Shown here: piece by piece, positions 1 through 9,546 of the stretch
Layout: each line of letters starts with the position of its first letter
Numbering within the stretch: position 1 is the stretch's first letter
Assembly: GCA_039725955.1 (NCBI GenBank)
Contig: CP091035.1
Location: 310,001 to 374,000, forward strand
Direction: 5' to 3'
Length of the DNA stretch: 64,000 nt
Source of the DNA: Sinorhizobium sp. B11
GTDB lineage: Bacteria; Pseudomonadota; Alphaproteobacteria; Rhizobiales; Rhizobiaceae
Program-made: the position numbers and the translations under genes
The notes under the pieces: generated by a model
Database searches by the model: none
What the model saw: only the letters and a program-made list of their open reading frames with translations
Told to the model about the DNA's origin: nothing

Positions 1-146
1 TATTAGCCTTCAGATCAGCGTTCTTGACGCATGGCGTGAGCCAGTGGCAGGCGGTGCTACCAACTGGTCACGCGCAGCCATAGTTCACGTGCACGTTTAC
101 CAGTTCGCGACATTTCGAAGCGTGGTTTCGTCCGGCCTGAGCAGCT

Positions 147-2898
147 TCAGGCTGAAACCTGTGACGCAACAGTCAGACCGTACTGCCTCAGCATTTGATC
201 TGAAAATTGCGGTTTTGCAAAGAAATAGCCCTGCCCTGTTTTACATCCGAGCTGACGAAGCACATCAAGCTCATTCTTTCCTTCAATTCCTTCGGCGATG
301 ATATCCAGACCCAAGCCATGCGCCATCGACATGATCGCCTTGACGATTTCCATGACGCCAGCCTCACCTGTCATTCTACGCACAAAGGACTGATCGATCT
401 TCAGCTTGTCGAGCGGCAGGTCGGCGAGATAGCGCATGGAGGAATAGCCGGTTCCGAAATCGTCAAGCGCGATCCGCACACCGGTCTGCCGGATGGCGGT
501 CATCTTCGTCCTGGAGCGCCCGCCGTCGCCAATAAAGGCTGACTCCGTCAGTTCCACACAGAGGCGCGATGCCGGTAGACCGCTCGATGTCAGTGCCGCC
601 TCGATCTCCGCGGCCATGTCTGATCGTTCGAATTGGATCGATGAGGCGTTGACCGAAATAATTCCGGTCGGCCATCGCGCCGCCTCTGCACAAGCTTCCA
701 TCAGAACCCAGCGGCCGATATCGCAGATCAGACCAGACGATTCGGCAATGGGGATGAATTCGACGGGCGATATCGCTCCAAGTTCTGGATGCTGCCACCG
801 AAGCAGCGCTTCTGCCCCGACGAACTCTCCGCTTGCCAGGTCGACCTGCGATTGGAAGAGCAAGAAAAAACTCTTGTTTCCTCAGCGCATCGCGCATCTC
901 GATCTCCAACCGGCGTGAACGCAGCTGTCGCAAGGCGGTTGCCGGATCAAATTCGGACCAGCGACCGGCTGCTTGCTTCGTTGCGTGCAGCGCGGATTCT
1001 GCTGCATGCAAAGCCGCCACCGGATCGTCGGCGATCGATCGGGCCAGCCCGAGCCGGACCGCAACCGTCAGGGACAAGGCGCCAAGTACGATCGCTTCTT
1101 CGAACAGGCCGAGAACGCATTCGACCTGCGCGGCCGGTGTCTCCGTTCCTGCAAGAAAAACGGCAAAGAGATCGCCATCGATCCGCGCCAGCGGAGCCTC
1201 CCGGAAGGTTGACGCAAGCCTGGAAGCAACTGCGTTTAGAAGGGCATCACCAACATCGCGCCCAAGGGTTGCGCAGATCGTCGAGAAGCGTTCGACGTCA
1301 ATGACCGCAATAGTTCCGTCAGCACCTGTCAGGCGCGCCAGAAATTCGCGACGGTTCAGGAGCCCCGTCAGCTCGTCGCGCTCAGCGAGCCTCTTCAGAT
1401 TATCTTCGTAGCGCTTCCTGGCGGTGATCTCGCGAATGATTGCGCATCCGGCAAAGGACGATGCTGGCTTCGCAGGAGACACGTCGAGGGGAGAAACGGT
1501 TATCGAAGCCTCGAAAAATGCGTCTCCATCGCCCGCTTGTCGGCGAAATTCGACGCCCACGGATTGGACCTTGTCTGGCTCTTTGTCGCGCCGCAGAAGC
1601 AAATCTCCAAGCGCGGCGGCCGTGACCGGATCGAGGCTGTCAGGAAGAAACGCGTGTTTCTCTATGCCGAGGCTTGACTTCGCAGATTGGTTGATTTCCA
1701 CAACCCTAAGCGCGCTGTCGAAAGCGATAACGCCGTCCGAACTGCCGACAATGATGGACCGCATCAGCCATCGGGCATTCCTGCTTTCGCTGCTTGCCAG
1801 CAGGGCAAGCATCTGGCTGAGGTCGACCCGCTCGTTGAGGGCCAGCACCCAAGCCAGCCCGACAAGTACCCAGCACTCTGCCGTCCCCACGAGCAACCCG
1901 GCATCGGCCTGGAGGCGGAAGGCCACCACTTCGGTTAAAACGAGCACGATACCGGCGAGGCCTGTGATGACGATCATGGACGTAAAACGCGTCTTCAAGA
2001 TAACGACGATCAAAACCGCCGCGAGCAGAAGCTCCAAAGGCATTGCGTCAGGATGCGTCAGGATCCGGTTCTGCAGCAGCGTTTCGGCAGCGAGAACATG
2101 AATGAGCGGACCGGGAAGCGTCCCGTAAACCGGTACGGAGAAAAAATCCTTGAGTTCGGCGGCAGAAGCGCCAACGATGACGGCTCGCCCTTTGAGCTGC
2201 GCTGCCGCGACCCTGCCATTCAGGACGTCCGAAAGAGAGTAGCTCGGAATGGTATCAGGTGCGATCGAATAATCGATCGGCAGGGTTCCGGACGTTTCTG
2301 AGCGACCCGCCAAAGCGACAGCGCCTGATGAAGTCGGACTGCCGTCCAGCTCCCCGCCGAGGTCGAACCTACGGACCGAGCCATCGGCATCAAGGTAAAC
2401 GTTGGCGAGTACGGGCCACGCGGCCTGAAGGAAATCGGGGATCGGCTCGGAGAAAGTCGTCTGCGCTGAGCCCGCTGCGAGCTGCTGGCGGAACACCGGC
2501 AATAGGACCCCGCCCGCATTGGAGACCGCCAATGCGAGGGCCTGATCCTCCTCCCCGTCCGAGGGGGTGGAGAAGTCGATGTCCAAGAAGATGTCTTTCG
2601 CCTCAGCAGCGGCCAAGTTGTCGAGCAGCCTTGCATAGGTGCTTCGCGGCCAAGGCCAGATGCCGACTGCGTCCAGACTGCGCTTATCGATAGCAATGAA
2701 GACGATCTTTCCGCTCGCGTGACGCGGTGCCCAGCGAAAACGCTCGGCAATGACATTGTCATTGATCTGTTTAAGCGGCGTGATGCTGGGAGCGGCCACC
2801 GGCAGGGCCAGCATCATAAGAACGACGGCGGCCCGCAAGACCGACGTACCGGAGATAGGCAAGACGTTTGGCCACCGCACGCACGCGACCGCTCTCAC
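147..2898 (-). pseudogene. CHASE2-PAS-GGDEF-EAL sensor protein, frameshifted before the EAL domain
   Basis: A membrane sensor of cyclic-di-GMP turnover. From the N terminus it shows a signal/TM segment, an extracytoplasmic CHASE2 domain (about residues 35-270), two to three TM helices, a PAS-like segment, a GGDEF domain and an EAL domain. The GGDEF signature is degenerate (IDGDLF in place of GGDEF), so cyclase activity is doubtful. The EAL part keeps EALLRW, DDFGTGYSS and a GYFFAKP end, as in active phosphodiesterases. The EAL half is in a different frame: a run of six T on the coding strand near 860-870 has one base too many, and removing it restores a 916-residue protein. The start overlaps the upstream FecR gene by ATGA, so the two form an operon. 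Either a real frameshift, a slippery site, or a sequencing error. Confidence 0.85.
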
Positions 2899-3917
2899 TT
2901 GTTCTTGCCCTGCCCGTTTCCGTTGACGTTGTTTCCCTTTCCACTGTTGCCGCCGCCCTGGCCGTGCCCATTGTTGCCGCTGCCGTTATTGCCGCTCGCT
3001 CCCTTGCCGCCGTTGGCTTGGCCGCCGCTATTGCCGTTGCCGGAGTTGCCGCCGCTGCCGCCGCTATGTCCGTTGCCATGGCCGGAATTGCCGCTGCCAT
3101 TGCCATGACCGCTGCCATTGCCGCCGCTATTGCTTTTGCCGCCTCCATTCCCGCTGCCGGAACTGCGGCCCTCATTTCCGCTGCCACGACTATCACCTTT
3201 ACCCTTGCCATTGCTGGCGGAGGCCTCGGACGTCGCATCCGCGCTGGACACGCTGCTCTTTGCCTCCTTTGCCGCCTTACCGGAGAGCTTTGCAGCTCCG
3301 ACAGCTGGGACAGGGGCGACAGACGGTGCAACCGAAGTCACTGACGGAGCGGAAGCCTGACCCGCTACCGTCATACCGCGTGCTCTGTCGACTGTGGCAC
3401 TCTGGCGAGGCCCGACGTTCGATCGCTGGCCGCTGGCAAAAGACGTGACCTGCACAAGCCCTCGATCCACGGATACCGAAGCCTTCGTCTTGCCAACGCT
3501 GACATGGAATATTGTTCCCTTTACCAAGGCCGCAAGAAAGGGGGTTTGCACCGTGGTATGAGGCTGGCTGCGCTTTTCAATCTCCAGATCCAGCGCGCCA
3601 ACCTGCTGGACGATCTGTGTCTTTCTGGAGAAGAAGCCTGAGGTCGTGGTGATCGAAGCCATCGTGCCCGGTTGGAAACCTATGCTTTCAACGCCACGGA
3701 CGAGCTGCGCGCGGCCCCGAGGCCCCGTCAATATCCACGCCGCGTTGGGAACGGCGTCGCCAGCATGCAGATCGACCCAGGTCGCGCGGTCGAGCGTGTA
3801 CCTCACTTGGCCCGAAGTTTTGGCGACACGCCAATCCTCGTCCGCCGCGATCGCTGCAACAGGCACAAAAAAAACGAGGATCAAGAAACGAAGGATTGCC
3901 AGCATGTTGCTCCCCAT
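2895..3917 (-). CDS. FecR-domain periplasmic protein with Gly/Asn/Ser-rich tail
   Basis: 340 residues. Residues 1-24 form a signal peptide ending AIAA. Residues about 30-165 form a FecR-type domain (TSGQVRY, GDAVPNAAWILTG, VKGTIFHVSV). The last 110 or so residues are a low-complexity tail built of GNG/SGNG/GHGNG units, likely disordered and extracellular or periplasmic. It lies immediately upstream of, and overlaps, the CHASE2 sensor. FecR-domain proteins often pair with CHASE2 sensors, so it probably modulates or anchors that sensor; this role is an inference from context. No ligand can be read from the sequence. Confidence 0.8.
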   Translation of the reverse strand: MGSNMLAILRFLILVFFVPVAAIAADEDWRVAKTSGQVRYTLDRATWVDLHAGDAVPNAAWILTGPRGRAQLVRGVESIGFQPGTMASITTTSGFFSRKTQIVQQVGALDLEIEKRSQPHTTVQTPFLAALVKGTIFHVSVGKTKASVSVDRGLVQVTSFASGQRSNVGPRQSATVDRARGMTVAGQASAPSVTSVAPSVAPVPAVGAAKLSGKAAKEAKSSVSSADATSEASASNGKGKGDSRGSGNEGRSSGSGNGGGKSNSGGNGSGHGNGSGNSGHGNGHSGGSGGNSGNGNSGGQANGGKGASGNNGSGNNGHGQGGGNSGKGNNVNGNGQGKNK

Positions 3918-4027
3918 GAATTTAGGGGAAATAGACCATGGCGGTATTGACGAAAGATTATGAAGTATTGCGGGATTTCGCCGTTTCCATGTTCTGTACG
4001 GTAGCGGACAAGATGCTCAAGAAATCT

Positions 4028-4396
4028 TTATTTAAATCTTGGATTTGATCGCGACTGCCGCGAGGCAGCCGCATCGCTCAAGGCTTTCGCGATCGCGCTC
4101 GGATCCGGCGATTTCGTCACGACGGATATGCGAAGGTCGGTTGGAATCAGTTCCGGATTACCGGTTAGGAAGACCACACCAATACCGTAGCGGCTCACTA
4201 GCTCCTGCGCAATTTGTGGACCCGACAAGCCGTCGGCGAGGCGGACATCAACGACCGCGATATCCGCATCACCCGCCATCTGAATGGCCTCGGCTGCGTT
4301 TTTCGCAAGTCCAATCACGTCGAACCCGAGCTTAAGCGCAACGTCCTCGATCACAGCGGCAATTTCGAGCTCATCCTCGACGATCAGCACGCGCAT
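4028..4396 (-). CDS. Single-domain response regulator
   Basis: 122 residues, a CheY-like receiver with no output domain. Acidic pocket EDE near the start, phospho-acceptor Asp in VVDVRLADG, and an FLTGNPE stretch resembling the FATGUY single-domain family that modulates the GSR phosphorelay in alphaproteobacteria. The conserved C-terminal KP is KS here. The start is at MRVLIVEDE because a GAGGT-type ribosome site lies just upstream; a longer in-frame ATG at 4474 is less likely. The cognate kinase is unknown; a LOV-HWE kinase lies 8 kb away. No GGAAC promoter was found upstream. Confidence 0.85.
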   Translation of the reverse strand: MRVLIVEDELEIAAVIEDVALKLGFDVIGLAKNAAEAIQMAGDADIAVVDVRLADGLSGPQIAQELVSRYGIGVVFLTGNPELIPTDLRISVVTKSPDPSAIAKALSDAAASRQSRSNPRFK

Positions 4397-4844
4397 CCTA
4401 GACACCTCGCTTTGATCTTGAAAACGCAGAACGGATCCGAGGGTTCTGCGGAAGACTGATCTTATCGTCATCATTGCCGGGCAATCGACGAAATCGTGTG
4501 CGCCGTGCCATGCAACGGGGGTTCCCCTTTGCTACAAAAAGGCACAACAGTGATACTGGTCATGCCCATGACGGTGTTTCCCGGTTCGTTTCCTCTAAAT
4601 GCTGCTAAGGCCTGTCGCCTGACACCTGGTGCTTTCTGTGCGATCGAAGAGGGATTGGGCAACGCGAGACGATCCCGCCAGTGCATTCGGTTGGAGGTAG
4701 CGTGTTGACGCGCCTCGCCCAGCGCCCAATAAAGGCCCAATCCAGTATCGTGAACAGCGCCCCCACCGTTGTCGCAATCTCGACTGCCCATAGAAAACGG
4801 ATGCCGGGTGTCTGCGACACGCGGTGAGTCCCCGCAAAGCGGAC
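4397..4844. other. Intergenic stretch without a confident gene
   Basis: Only short reading frames. The best is a minus frame at 4605-4820 with a hydrophobic stretch (VEIATTVGALFTILDWAFI), but its start would be GTG, the ribosome site is poor and the second half looks non-coding. It may be a decayed small membrane gene. Confidence 0.4.
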
Positions 4845-4869
4845 GGAACCAGTTAAGGTGTCTGCCGTT
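4845..4869 (+). promoter_or_regulatory. EcfG/RpoE2-type promoter
   Basis: GGAAC at 4845-4849, 17-nt spacer, then GTT at 4867-4869. It sits 21 nt before the start codon of the DUF6894 gene and points towards it, which implies a very short leader. Confidence 0.8.
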
Positions 4870-4889
4870 TTTCAGGCAAGGAGCAGAAA

Positions 4890-5126
4890 ATGCTGTTTTT
4901 CTTCAATATTCGATCAAAAGACATCGAGGATGTTGACCAAGATGGCATGGACCTACCCTCGCTCGAGGCCGCACGATCGGAAGCGCGCCGCTCGGCCAGA
5001 GAAATGGTAGCCGAAATGATACTGCAGGAAGAACACATTGACGGCATGCGCTTCGAGATCACGGACGAAGCCGGTAGGCTCGTCGCTACGATCCGGTTCC
5101 GGGACGTCATCCGACTATCGGGATAA
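4890..5126 (+). CDS. DUF6894-like small protein
   Basis: 78 residues. Pattern typical of the rhizobial DUF6894 family: an N-terminal F-F-N strand, the DxxGxxLPSLEAARSEA motif and a C-terminal RFEITDEAGRLVATIRF strand. No signal peptide or TM. A strong AAGGAG site lies about 8 nt before the ATG. A perfect GSR promoter lies just upstream, so stress induction is likely. The molecular function of this family is not established. Confidence 0.85.
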   Translation: MLFFFNIRSKDIEDVDQDGMDLPSLEAARSEARRSAREMVAEMILQEEHIDGMRFEITDEAGRLVATIRFRDVIRLSG

Positions 5127-5609
5127 TTTCTAGCCCAACGCGCCTGCGCCCGCCGGGCTAGGGCGAGCCACTTCCGCCGGCTGGGCCCATCGGCGTGTCG
5201 GAGCCGAAAGTCTCGTCTCGAGCTTCTCCATCGTTGCCCCTCCGCTGACTTTCAGTGGGTCCAGATGGGGCTGGGCGCAACGCCATTGACACGGATGAGC
5301 GGCCGATCCTCTTTCGCTTTGTCTTCATCGGATCGGCTGGCCTCAGGGGTTTCAGAAGTTCATCTGAGGCGCGTAAAAGCAACGCACCACATCTTCATTG
5401 GGAAAGAGGCAGAGGTGATAGAAGCCATCCACAGCATGTCGGCGCCCACAGCTGGCGGCCTCTTCGCGCCAGTTAAGATTCGCAATTTGCCGCGTGGACT
5501 GCCCGGTGCCAGTGAGGCAATTGCACATGTCCGCGCGAAGAAGAGCGTGCCAGGGATGAGCGTGCTGACGCGCGAACCGGAAAATCGCGCTTCAGCAGCC
5601 TGCCGCAGC
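5127..5609. other. Intergenic stretch, possible small minus-strand gene
   Basis: No convincing gene. A minus frame at 5158-5328 would encode a basic, Gly/Pro-rich 56-residue protein ending in GSDTPMGPAGGSGSP; the composition resembles small rhizobial stress proteins, but there is no good ribosome site. The rest shows only shadows. Confidence 0.35.
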
Positions 5610-6602
5610 CTATCGAGCGGCATCCTTGTTTTTCAGAGCATTGATCTCCTCGCCGAGGCGGTCCTTTGCGGCATCATGAACGTCAGCCGTCAGCGACACA
5701 GCTTTGTCGACCACATCCGAAGCAACCTCTTTGCCCCTGTCCACGGCTTGATCGATCTGGGTCGCAGCTTTCGCCTTGATTGCGTCTGCGGCCTCGCCGA
5801 GAACCTCATCCTCCTGCTGTGAATGTGGGAGCGCCGCTCCGATTGCGGCACCGACCGCAAATGCCAGAGCGCCACCAACAAGAGGCTGATCGCGGAAGTG
5901 GGAGAGGATGGCATCGTTCAACCGGCCCGATTGCTCGCGCAGTGCCGTTCCCGTGGATGTCGCAGTACTCGAAATCGATCCCGCGGCGTCGCCAATCGAC
6001 TGCGCGGCGCCGCCAACGGCGTCCTTGACGGTGCTCCACGTATCGGATGCCCAGCCGAGAGAGGCATCGAGCATCGAGCCGGCTTCATCGCGAATGGCAG
6101 ACACTCGTTCGCCAGCGGCATCGGAAAAACCGCGATAGGCCTTTCCGGTCGAATCGAGAAAGTCGCCGGCGCGCCGGCCTGTTTCATCCGTCAATGCCTT
6201 GAACCGCTGTCCGGCCTCGTCGGTAAAATGGCTGTAGCGTACCCCGCCAATCTCCTCCGGCGGCCCCACTCGCCTGATCGTTCCGCGGGCGGGATAGAGA
6301 GGCAGGTTCTGTCTGTCGACGGCTGCTGGGGTCGGTTGCGATGCCGATCCCTGCTTGGCCACCAGCCAGGCCAGGCTGACGCCCATCAAGGCGACAGGCA
6401 AGGGATTGGCCTTAACCGCTTTTCCAAGATTGGTGATGTAGTCGGCGCCGCCACTACCCTTTGCATAGGCGATCACCTCGTCAACAAGCTGTCCGGGCGA
6501 CATGCGCTCCTGAATCGCGTCGATACGGGCTTCGATCCGTTGGCGATCGGTGTCGATCTCGCGTTGCAGATCGGCCGAAGATTTGTCGGAAGAATGCGCC
6601 AT
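5610..6602 (-). CDS. DUF3618-containing membrane-associated protein
   Basis: 330 residues. The N terminus carries a DUF3618 signature (LQREIDTDRQRIEARIDAIQERMSPGQLVDE) followed by a TM segment near residues 65-82. The centre has amphipathic repeats of the type DEAGxRFxALTDETGRRA and DAAGERV, which suggest a coiled or membrane-lying helix. A second hydrophobic Gly/Ala segment lies at about residues 245-262. It is the last gene of a three-gene stress operon; its ATG overlaps the stop of the holin-like gene by one base. Probably an envelope-stabilising stress protein; the exact role is unknown. Confidence 0.85.
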   Translation of the reverse strand: MAHSSDKSSADLQREIDTDRQRIEARIDAIQERMSPGQLVDEVIAYAKGSGGADYITNLGKAVKANPLPVALMGVSLAWLVAKQGSASQPTPAAVDRQNLPLYPARGTIRRVGPPEEIGGVRYSHFTDEAGQRFKALTDETGRRAGDFLDSTGKAYRGFSDAAGERVSAIRDEAGSMLDASLGWASDTWSTVKDAVGGAAQSIGDAAGSISSTATSTGTALREQSGRLNDAILSHFRDQPLVGGALAFAVGAAIGAALPHSQQEDEVLGEAADAIKAKAATQIDQAVDRGKEVASDVVDKAVSLTADVHDAAKDRLGEEINALKNKDAAR

Positions 6603-7018
6603 TACACTTTCTCCTTAACGATTTCGGCATCGCGACGAAGCGATGCCGTGGTGCGGTCGAGCGTGAGCTCCGTGCCTCGCAAGGCGGCGATGCCCCTGGA
6701 GATGAGAAGCCAGGCGACTGCACCGATAACCAAGCCGACGATGACGGCTGCAAGCGCGTTGGCGCTCACCTCACTAATACCGTACCGCGAAAGCACGACT
6801 GCCAGCCCGCTTACCAGCGCGCTGAGAAGCACGCCGACGGCACCAATAGCCAGAACGAGACCGATCATCAGGAACTCGACGCCACTCAGGGCCTTCTTGA
6901 CCTTCTCGGAGACCTCGGTCTTTGCCAGATCGATTTCCTTTCGCAGCAGTCCCGTGACATCGGAGAGAAGACCGCCAATCAATTCTGATAGCGGCGTATT
7001 CTCATTTGCCTTAGCCAT
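6602..7018 (-). CDS. Phage-holin-superfamily (DUF1469-type) membrane protein
   Basis: 138 residues. The N-terminal amphipathic part (PLSELIGGLLSDVTGLLRKEIDLAKTE) is followed by two TM helices (about residues 48-75 and 85-108), the arrangement of the Actinobacteria/Proteobacteria holin 3_6 family. It is the middle gene of the operon, overlapping both neighbours, and is commonly found next to DUF3618 proteins. Despite the family name a lytic function is unlikely here; a role in membrane homeostasis under stress is an inference. Confidence 0.88.
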   Translation of the reverse strand: MAKANENTPLSELIGGLLSDVTGLLRKEIDLAKTEVSEKVKKALSGVEFLMIGLVLAIGAVGVLLSALVSGLAVVLSRYGISEVSANALAAVIVGLVIGAVAWLLISRGIAALRGTELTLDRTTASLRRDAEIVKEKV

Positions 7019-7544
7019 TGTTGCTTCCTCCTGATTGACCGGATGCAGTCGGCGTCCTCGACCGTTTCGCCGAGGCGGTTAGAAACCGGCTTGCGACGAG
7101 ACCGACCAAGGCTGCAGCGCCTAGAAAGGCGACCGGTTCTCTTCGACCGAAATCTTCCGCCATGCCGGCGATCTCGCCGAGATCCCGTCCTTCCATGTCG
7201 GTGGCGATTGCCTGAATGTCGCGACCGATACGCTTGGCAAAATGCCCGACATCGCGTTGATCGCCGCTTTCCAACTCGTTGCCAACTTTCTCGAGCGCAC
7301 TTGCGATGCCTCCGACCTGCCGTGCTGCAAAGTTCTTCTGATCGACGACCGTCTCCTCGACTTTGCCCATAACGGTCGCCTTGCTTTCTGAGACAGCGTC
7401 CCTCGCCTGGTTCAGATCTTCAGATACTTTCTGTTTCAGATCGTTGAGCGTCGGCGCCGGCTGTGTGGAGCCTGGCGCATCAGGGCCTCCCGTGGTGCTA
7501 CGGGTTGTTGGATGATCCTGCGGAGATTTGACATCTTCCGGCAT
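7011..7544 (-). CDS. Nutrient-deprivation-induced-type protein
   Basis: 177 residues, first gene of the stress operon. It has a hydrophilic N terminus, an amphipathic middle with LNDLKQKVSEDLNQARDAV, and one C-terminal TM helix (PVAFLGAAALVGLVASRFL) followed by a basic tail. Similar proteins in rhizobia are annotated as nutrient-deprivation-induced (ndi-like); I recognise this from the general pattern only. An EcfG-type promoter lies 39 nt upstream, so the whole three-gene operon is probably part of the GSR. Confidence 0.8.
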   Translation of the reverse strand: MPEDVKSPQDHPTTRSTTGGPDAPGSTQPAPTLNDLKQKVSEDLNQARDAVSESKATVMGKVEETVVDQKNFAARQVGGIASALEKVGNELESGDQRDVGHFAKRIGRDIQAIATDMEGRDLGEIAGMAEDFGRREPVAFLGAAALVGLVASRFLTASAKRSRTPTASGQSGGSNNG

Positions 7545-7582
7545 GGTCTTGCTCCCTTTTGTCTGCTGTTTGGATGTCTACC

Positions 7583-7607
7583 AACCTCGATCGGACAGGA
7601 TTGTTCC
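7583..7607 (-). promoter_or_regulatory. EcfG/RpoE2-type promoter
   Basis: On the minus strand, GGAAC at 7607-7603, a 17-nt spacer and GTT at 7585-7583. It points at the operon starting at 7544. Upstream of it, 7608-7928 shows no gene. Confidence 0.8.
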
Positions 7608-7928
7608 GGCTTTTCCCGTTTGCGCGGGACCGGTGACGAATGTTGTGCCGCCGTGCGTCGACCGATCCAGGGAATGCTGAAGAGACCATCTAGCGGCTCC
7701 AGAACCTCAAAGGTCTCGACTTGGTGGCAAAATCCTTGTCGGCGGGGACCTGCCACGCTGTGCGATTTTGTCCAAAACCGATCTCGAGAGGCATTCACCT
7801 CCCCGCCACAGTTCGCCACACCACATTGTGTGGAAACCTTTTGCGCGCGCCAGCGCTTAGCACCCGTGCCTCGGCCGCGATGGCATTCCTCAGCGGCCAC
7901 AAAGCAGCAGATCAATGAGGAACCCCTT

Positions 7929-8134
7929 ATGAGTAAGACCGACTGGCCGAAAGAACCGCTGACGAATGAGATACTGCAGCAACTGGACCGCATCCTCGAA
8001 GATTGGTGTACTGAACATGATTGCGGTACGTCGAGTGATCGTGGACAGGCAGCAGCGAGGGCATTAACTGGTTTGAGTTCGGCGTTCGCGATAACGCCGA
8101 ACTGTCCAAGCTTTTGCGAGAGGAGAGGCTGTAG
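7929..8134 (+). pseudogene. Small hypothetical gene with a frameshift
   Basis: It starts with MSKTDWPKEPLTNEILQQLD after a GAGG ribosome site. Codons run well to AARAL (near 8070), then the sensible reading continues in another frame as NWFEFGVRDNAELSKLLREERL and stops at 8132-8134. Together these make a protein of about 68 residues of a type seen in rhizobia (LTNExLxQLDxIL...AELSKLL). The frame change means one base has been lost (or two gained) around 8070-8075. It is either a broken gene or a sequence error. Confidence 0.6.
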
Positions 8135-8540
8135 CCAACGATAAAGCCAAGCTCAGGGGCTCGCTCTGCTTCACCTACCCGCCTTGGCCATTCGCTGCAC
8201 TTCGCGTCGCAATCACGGCAAAAGCCATCCCGCAGAGAACTGCTCTCGCGTCTAGACCAGCCCGAGTGCTTCCCGCTCCGCTGCACGCAGAGAACGGCTT
8301 TCGCGATCTGCGCAGTCCGAACGCCGCTTTCCGAAGCGCACGGCCGGAGGTGGCCAATCCCTTATGACCCGGCCACCATGCAAACGCCCGGGCGGAACCT
8401 CGTTCTCCGGGGCCACTGGAAATAGCGGTCAGCAGCGGCGGCCGGCGACCTTCAAGCAGCGGAGTGCAGGCTGCCACGTTCCGAATTCGCCACCTTGGAG
8501 CACCTGCTGTCCCGCGATCAGTTTATCATGAAACTCCCCG
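8135..8540. other. Intergenic stretch, no gene seen
   Basis: About 400 bases with only overlapping frames of arginine-rich, non-coding character. A GTTCC at 8478 is not followed by a properly spaced partner, so it is not counted as a promoter. Confidence 0.45.
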
Positions 8541-8903
8541 TCAACGAACCTTCTCGGTCCCGCTCGGTGTTGTCACCATTGTCGGGCCGCCGCCATTTCC
8601 CGTGGGGGTGGGGTCGCGGTCGCTGGCCTGCGGTGGCCTGGCTGCGCCGACTGCTGGGTTGTCGTCAAAGGCGTTGGGGCCACTCGGCTGGGAATTGATA
8701 GGATCAGGTTTTGTCGAGGCGGTTGCCTGTGGATCCTTATCTATGCTTTCGCCCCAGAACTCCGAGACGCTCCAAGCTACAGCCGCAAGGGCAAGGGCGC
8801 TCACGAGCACGACGAGAACCGGACGGCCTCGATGACCCTGTCTTACCTGTGTTGCACTTTCGGTAATCTGCTCTGCGTCTTTCTGTCGTTCGCCCGAATC
8901 CAT
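8541..8903 (-). CDS. Single-pass membrane protein with Pro/Gly-rich tail
   Basis: 120 residues starting at MDSGERQKDAEQ, chosen because an AAGGAGACC site lies upstream. A short cytoplasmic N terminus is followed by one TM helix (PVLVVLVSALALAAVAWSV, about residues 30-48), then a Pro/Asn/Gly-rich periplasmic tail. No catalytic motif. An EcfG-type promoter lies 32 nt upstream and is divergent from the DUF4142 promoter. A stress-inducible membrane protein of unknown function. Confidence 0.7.
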   Translation of the reverse strand: MDSGERQKDAEQITESATQVRQGHRGRPVLVVLVSALALAAVAWSVSEFWGESIDKDPQATASTKPDPINSQPSGPNAFDDNPAVGAARPPQASDRDPTPTGNGGGPTMVTTPSGTEKVR

Positions 8904-8934
8904 CACGTGGTCTCCTTGCTTGATGACCTCCTTC

Positions 8935-8959
8935 AACCCCCGTCGCTCCTGCATGTTCC
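8935..8959 (-). promoter_or_regulatory. EcfG/RpoE2-type promoter
   Basis: Minus strand: GGAAC 8959-8955, 17-nt spacer, GTT 8937-8935. It serves the gene starting at 8903 and is back to back with the plus-strand site at 8995. Confidence 0.78.
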
Positions 8960-8994
8960 CCGCTCAACCGCATCGACCTTCATGCGACAGGTCG

Positions 8995-9019
8995 GGAACT
9001 TCTTGCCCGCCCCCATGTT
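8995..9019 (+). promoter_or_regulatory. EcfG/RpoE2-type promoter
   Basis: GGAAC 8995-8999, 17-nt spacer, GTT 9017-9019, 30 nt before the DUF4142 start codon. Confidence 0.8.
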
Positions 9020-9048
9020 GGCGACGGGTCCCATTGATTGAGAGCACC

Positions 9049-9546
9049 ATGAAGATCTTATTCGCTTCGACACTGATCATCATCTCGGCTATCCCGGTAA
9101 TGGCTGCCGACGAGGCAGCGACCGAGCAAGCCGCCGATTTCGCCACGAAGGCTGCGCTTTCGAACCAGTTCGACATCGAAGCTGCCAAGATCGAGATCGC
9201 CAAAGGCAAGGCCACCGACGCCAGGCAGTTCGCTCAGGACATGCTGGTGGATCATGGCAAAGCCGGGCCATTGTTAGCCGAGGCAGCTAAAAAGGACGGC
9301 ATTGCGCTACCGTCGGAACTCGATAGCGAACATCGCCAGAAAATCGAAGCTCTGCAAAGTGCCGATCCGGAGAACCTGGATCAGGCCTATCTGTCGACAC
9401 AGGTCACGGCCCACCAGCAGGCGGTAGAACTCTTCGATCGCTTCTCAAAAGACGGGCCGGATGGCGAGCTCAAGAAAACCGCGAGCAAGATCTTGCCAGA
9501 CCTTCACATGCATCTGACGCGCGTTGAGGCTATTGCCTCGAAATAG
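9049..9546 (+). CDS. DUF4142 periplasmic protein
   Basis: 165 residues. A signal peptide (ILFASTLIIISAIPVMAAD) is followed by an all-helical ferritin-like DUF4142 domain: FATKAALSNQFDIEAAKIEIAK, QFAQDMLVDHGKA, then a C-terminal helix ending LHMHLTRVEAIA. The start is at the first ATG after the promoter; upstream frames would run through the promoter. DUF4142 proteins are exported and frequently stress-induced; metal binding has been suggested from the fold, but no activity is established. Confidence 0.9.
   Translation: MKILFASTLIIISAIPVMAADEAATEQAADFATKAALSNQFDIEAAKIEIAKGKATDARQFAQDMLVDHGKAGPLLAEAAKKDGIALPSELDSEHRQKIEALQSADPENLDQAYLSTQVTAHQQAVELFDRFSKDGPDGELKKTASKILPDLHMHLTRVEAIASK

Noticed and set aside
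2895..3220. Repetitive DNA that might suggest a CRISPR or satellite
   Set aside because: It is one open frame of short GN-type codon repeats without constant spacers.
2868..3344. Ala-rich plus-strand frame
   Set aside because: Complement of the Gly/Asn-rich FecR tail; low complexity by consequence.
5823..7034. Plus-strand open frame of 403 codons
   Set aside because: Antisense to the DUF3618 and holin-like genes; Arg-rich with no domain.
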